From: a bacterium OL-1
GTDB taxonomy: Bacteria; Actinomycetota; Coriobacteriia; Coriobacteriales; Atopobiaceae
NCBI GenBank assembly: GCA_000752675.2
Contig: LM994624.1
Coordinates: 1 to 64,000, forward strand
Direction: 5' to 3'
Length of the DNA: 64,000 bases
Shown here: one piece after another, positions 61,194 to 64,000 of the stretch
Position numbering within the stretch: position 1 is the first letter of the stretch
Layout: every line of letters starts with the position of its first letter
Notes under the pieces: model-generated
Seen by the model: the letters and a program-made list of their open reading frames with translations, nothing else
The model's database searches: none
What the model was told of the DNA's origin: nothing
Translations under genes and position numbers: made by a program

Positions 61194-62813
61194 TCACTTC
61201 CCGTAGTAGCTCGTGATGGCGATGTAGCTCGCCAGGTCGTTTCCGTAGTCGCTCAGGTCGATGCCGTCGTAATGGCTCTTTGGCGCGATGGCCACAATCG
61301 CTTGAGTCGGCGAGCCGTTGAGGCTCCCAATGAGTATGCTCCACACGTAATCGCCCTGCTGGCCATAGCCACAGATGAACGAGAGGCCGGTCTTGTCGAT
61401 GGCGCGCGTGGTCTGGGCCGTGTCTGCCGTGCACGAGGAGACCAGGTTGCTCAGGCCGCAGGCGTCCATCACGGCCGAGATGCCGCTCGAGCTGATGGCC
61501 GCGCTCGACGAGACCGCCGAGGCAGAGGCCTGGAGTCGCACGCCGCCCACGGCCTTGCCAGCCGCAAGCGAGCTGGTACCCGTACCGGCACCAAGGGCAT
61601 CGCCGGACTCGGGGTAGTCCGTGATGGTGATGGTCGCCGTGCCGTCGGAGTAGACCGCATAGGCATTGCCGCTGGGGAACACGCCCGTGGACGAGACGGA
61701 ATAGCCCTGCTTCGTGAGGTACGCGTCCAAGTCTGCGGGATCGATGTCAAAGTACTCGGCAAGGTGGTACGCATCCGTCAGCTTGGGCGACGGCACGTAC
61801 AGGGTGACCGTGGAGCCCTCGGAGACCTCGGTGCCCGCCTCGGGCGAGGTCGAGACCACGGCATTCTCCTCGCCCTTCTCGTCCGTGTACGAGACGGTGT
61901 GAGCGAGACCCGCCGCCTCGATGGCCTTCTCGGCATCAGAGAGCGTGAGACCAACCACGCCTGGCACCTTGAAGGGCTGCGCCACCGTGAGCGTGATCTG
62001 GTCTGACGAGACAAACGCCTCACCCTCGCCGGGATCCACCGCGAGCACCGTGCCCTCCGCCTCGCTGGAGTTCTGGTATGCAATGGAGATGTTCTCGGCA
62101 CCCACGTTGTACAGGGCCGTCTTTGCGTCTGACTGGCTAAGGCCCACAACCGAGGGTACCGTGCGCGCAACCGCCACGGTGATGGTCACCGAGAGGTCGT
62201 CGCCCGTGCGCGTGCCTGCCACAGGGTCCATCGAGATGACCTTGCCCACGTTGTCGTCGGAGAGGACCTCGTTGACGTTGACGGTGAAGCCAAGCGGCGA
62301 GAGGGTCGAGCGGGCTTCGGTCTCGGTCTTGCCCACCACGTCGGGCAGGGTCTTGCCGCCCCAGTACTCGTTCACGTAGGTGTACTTCACCACGAAGGCC
62401 GCTGCGGCGAGAAGCGCGACAACCACGAGGACCACGGCGAGCGGGTGCACGCGGCTGCGGTGCTTGTCGTTCGCCGTTACTGGTGAGTCGATGGCCATGG
62501 GCGCATAGGGGGTCACGCGCGTAAAGTCCGCGTCATTGATGGGAGCGTAGGGGTCGTCCATCGCGTCGATGCCGTCGGGACCCTCACCGGACGAGACGGC
62601 GTGGGGCACCACGATGGTGGACATATCGTCGCTCGCGGTGTCACCAGTACCCTCGGGCGATGGCAGCGCGGCAAGCTGGGTCGCGTTAGGGTCCGTAAGC
62701 ACCGTGGCGTCGGGATCCGCAAGCCGCGTGGCATCCGGGTCCGCAAGCCGCGTGGCATCCGGGTCGTCGCGCTTTGCCCGCGTGGCTTCTCCCCCAAGCT
62801 CTGGATCATCCAT
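61194..62813 (-). CDS. Membrane-anchored PASTA-domain protein lacking a kinase
   Basis: 539 aa. Cytoplasmic N-terminus with four tandem repeats DPDATRLA/DPDATVLT/DPNATQLA (about 17-48), one membrane helix (123-145; LAVVLVVVALLAAAAFVV), then three PASTA domains (about 155-360: LPDVVGKTETEA, VPSVVGLSQSDA, VPGVVGLTLSDA) and a unique extracellular C-terminal region of about 170 residues. PASTA domains bind muropeptides or beta-lactam-like ligands. Usually they are the sensors of Ser/Thr kinases; here the cytoplasmic part is only a Thr-containing repeat. GGGGAGG precedes the ATG. Confidence 0.85.
   Translation of the reverse strand: MDDPELGGEATRAKRDDPDATRLADPDATRLADPDATVLTDPNATQLAALPSPEGTGDTASDDMSTIVVPHAVSSGEGPDGIDAMDDPYAPINDADFTRVTPYAPMAIDSPVTANDKHRSRVHPLAVVLVVVALLAAAAFVVKYTYVNEYWGGKTLPDVVGKTETEARSTLSPLGFTVNVNEVLSDDNVGKVISMDPVAGTRTGDDLSVTITVAVARTVPSVVGLSQSDAKTALYNVGAENISIAYQNSSEAEGTVLAVDPGEGEAFVSSDQITLTVAQPFKVPGVVGLTLSDAEKAIEAAGLAHTVSYTDEKGEENAVVSTSPEAGTEVSEGSTVTLYVPSPKLTDAYHLAEYFDIDPADLDAYLTKQGYSVSSTGVFPSGNAYAVYSDGTATITITDYPESGDALGAGTGTSSLAAGKAVGGVRLQASASAVSSSAAISSSGISAVMDACGLSNLVSSCTADTAQTTRAIDKTGLSFICGYGQQGDYVWSILIGSLNGSPTQAIVAIAPKSHYDGIDLSDYGNDLASYIAITSYYGK
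62670..62765 (-). repeat. Tandem 24-bp repeats encoding DPDATRLA units
   Basis: Four units of eight codons in the N-terminal region of the PASTA protein; the first two are nearly identical at DNA level. Confidence 0.8.
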
Positions 62814-62923
62814 GTCGCAACCTCCCCGGACCAACGGTGTCTGCTGAGCTGCTCTCCATTGTGCCCCAACAGGGAAAATCGCGCCGCGCAAACGCCGTTC
62901 GCGGAGCCGGCAGCCGCACACAC

Positions 62924-62959
62924 AAAAAAGCGGCCCCGGAGCACTGGCTCCGGGGCCGC
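62924..62959 (-). terminator. Rho-independent terminator of clpB
   Basis: On the minus strand GCGGCCCCGGAGC and its complement (62930-62959) form a 13-bp stem with a 4-nt loop followed by TTTTTT (62924-62929). Confidence 0.9.
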
Positions 62960-63005
62960 GCTAACGCCGTGACTTGCACCGCCGTTTGGCAGCGTCCTTC
63001 TCGCC

Positions 63006-64000
<995 letters not shown>

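Overview
This 64 kb window is a GC-rich, gene-dense bacterial chromosome segment with short intergenic gaps, many GTG starts and overlapping start/stop codons. Gene content and protein style suggest an anaerobic actinobacterium of the class Coriobacteriia (Olsenella/Atopobium-like). Supporting traits are a bL31 with a long Ala/Lys-rich tail and a structured leader, the gene run prfA-prmC-tsaC-rpiB-glyA-upp-atp, an FeoA-FeoB fusion, a DUF559-type protein and PASTA/LCP envelope proteins. The taxonomic call is inference, because no rRNA gene is present. I saw no tRNA, rRNA, CRISPR array or integrase.

Layout. (1) 94-5583, minus strand: envelope and cell-wall genes (phosphohexomutase, galU, a DtxR-type regulator, an LCP glycopolymer transferase, murA). 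(2) 5635-13723, minus: complete F1Fo ATP synthase (atpBEFHAGDC) preceded by a small AtpI-like membrane protein and upp. (3) 13852-18805, minus: glyA, rpiB, tsaC, prmC, prfA. (4) 18967-23694, minus: a GntR/YtrA-regulated ABC transporter and a COG2509-type flavoprotein. (5) 24021-24884: a trigger-factor-like protein whose 3' end is duplicated 8 kb away. Between the two copies lies an apparent metabolic island (about 24885-32855) with a mannose-family PTS (IIA, IIB, IIC, IID), an SDR, a 2-hydroxyacid dehydrogenase, an iron alcohol dehydrogenase, a class II aldolase and a divergent DeoR regulator. The IIA gene is frameshifted in a dinucleotide tract. (6) 33022-41856: rpmE, coaX, a degenerate BirA-like protein, a folP-folK fusion, a sirtuin, two patatin-like lipases, a RelB/PIN toxin-antitoxin pair and exonuclease III. 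(7) 42030-51010, minus: FeoA-FeoB with a DtxR/IdeR-like box, a PHP phosphoesterase, an aminotransferase, ftsH, hpt, tilS. (8) 51011-53276: a DUF559-like gene bracketed by copies of a 100-bp palindromic repeat. (9) 53277-59531, plus: MBL hydrolase, response regulator, intramembrane-sensing-type histidine kinase, ABC ATPase and FtsX-type permease. (10) 59657-64000: Hsp20, small membrane and acidic proteins, a kinase-less PASTA protein and the 3' part of clpB, cut by the window end.

The most unusual signals are the direct repeat bracketing the PTS island, the frameshift in its IIA gene, a family of four 92-102 bp palindromic repeats (three of them around the DUF559-like gene), and a second family of REP-like palindromes that supply the stop codons of two genes. 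Several enzymes have altered active-site motifs (phosphohexomutase, dihydropteroate synthase, biotin ligase, GlyA). No large multi-gene system of clearly unknown type is visible; the repeat-bracketed DUF559-like gene is the best candidate for something undescribed.
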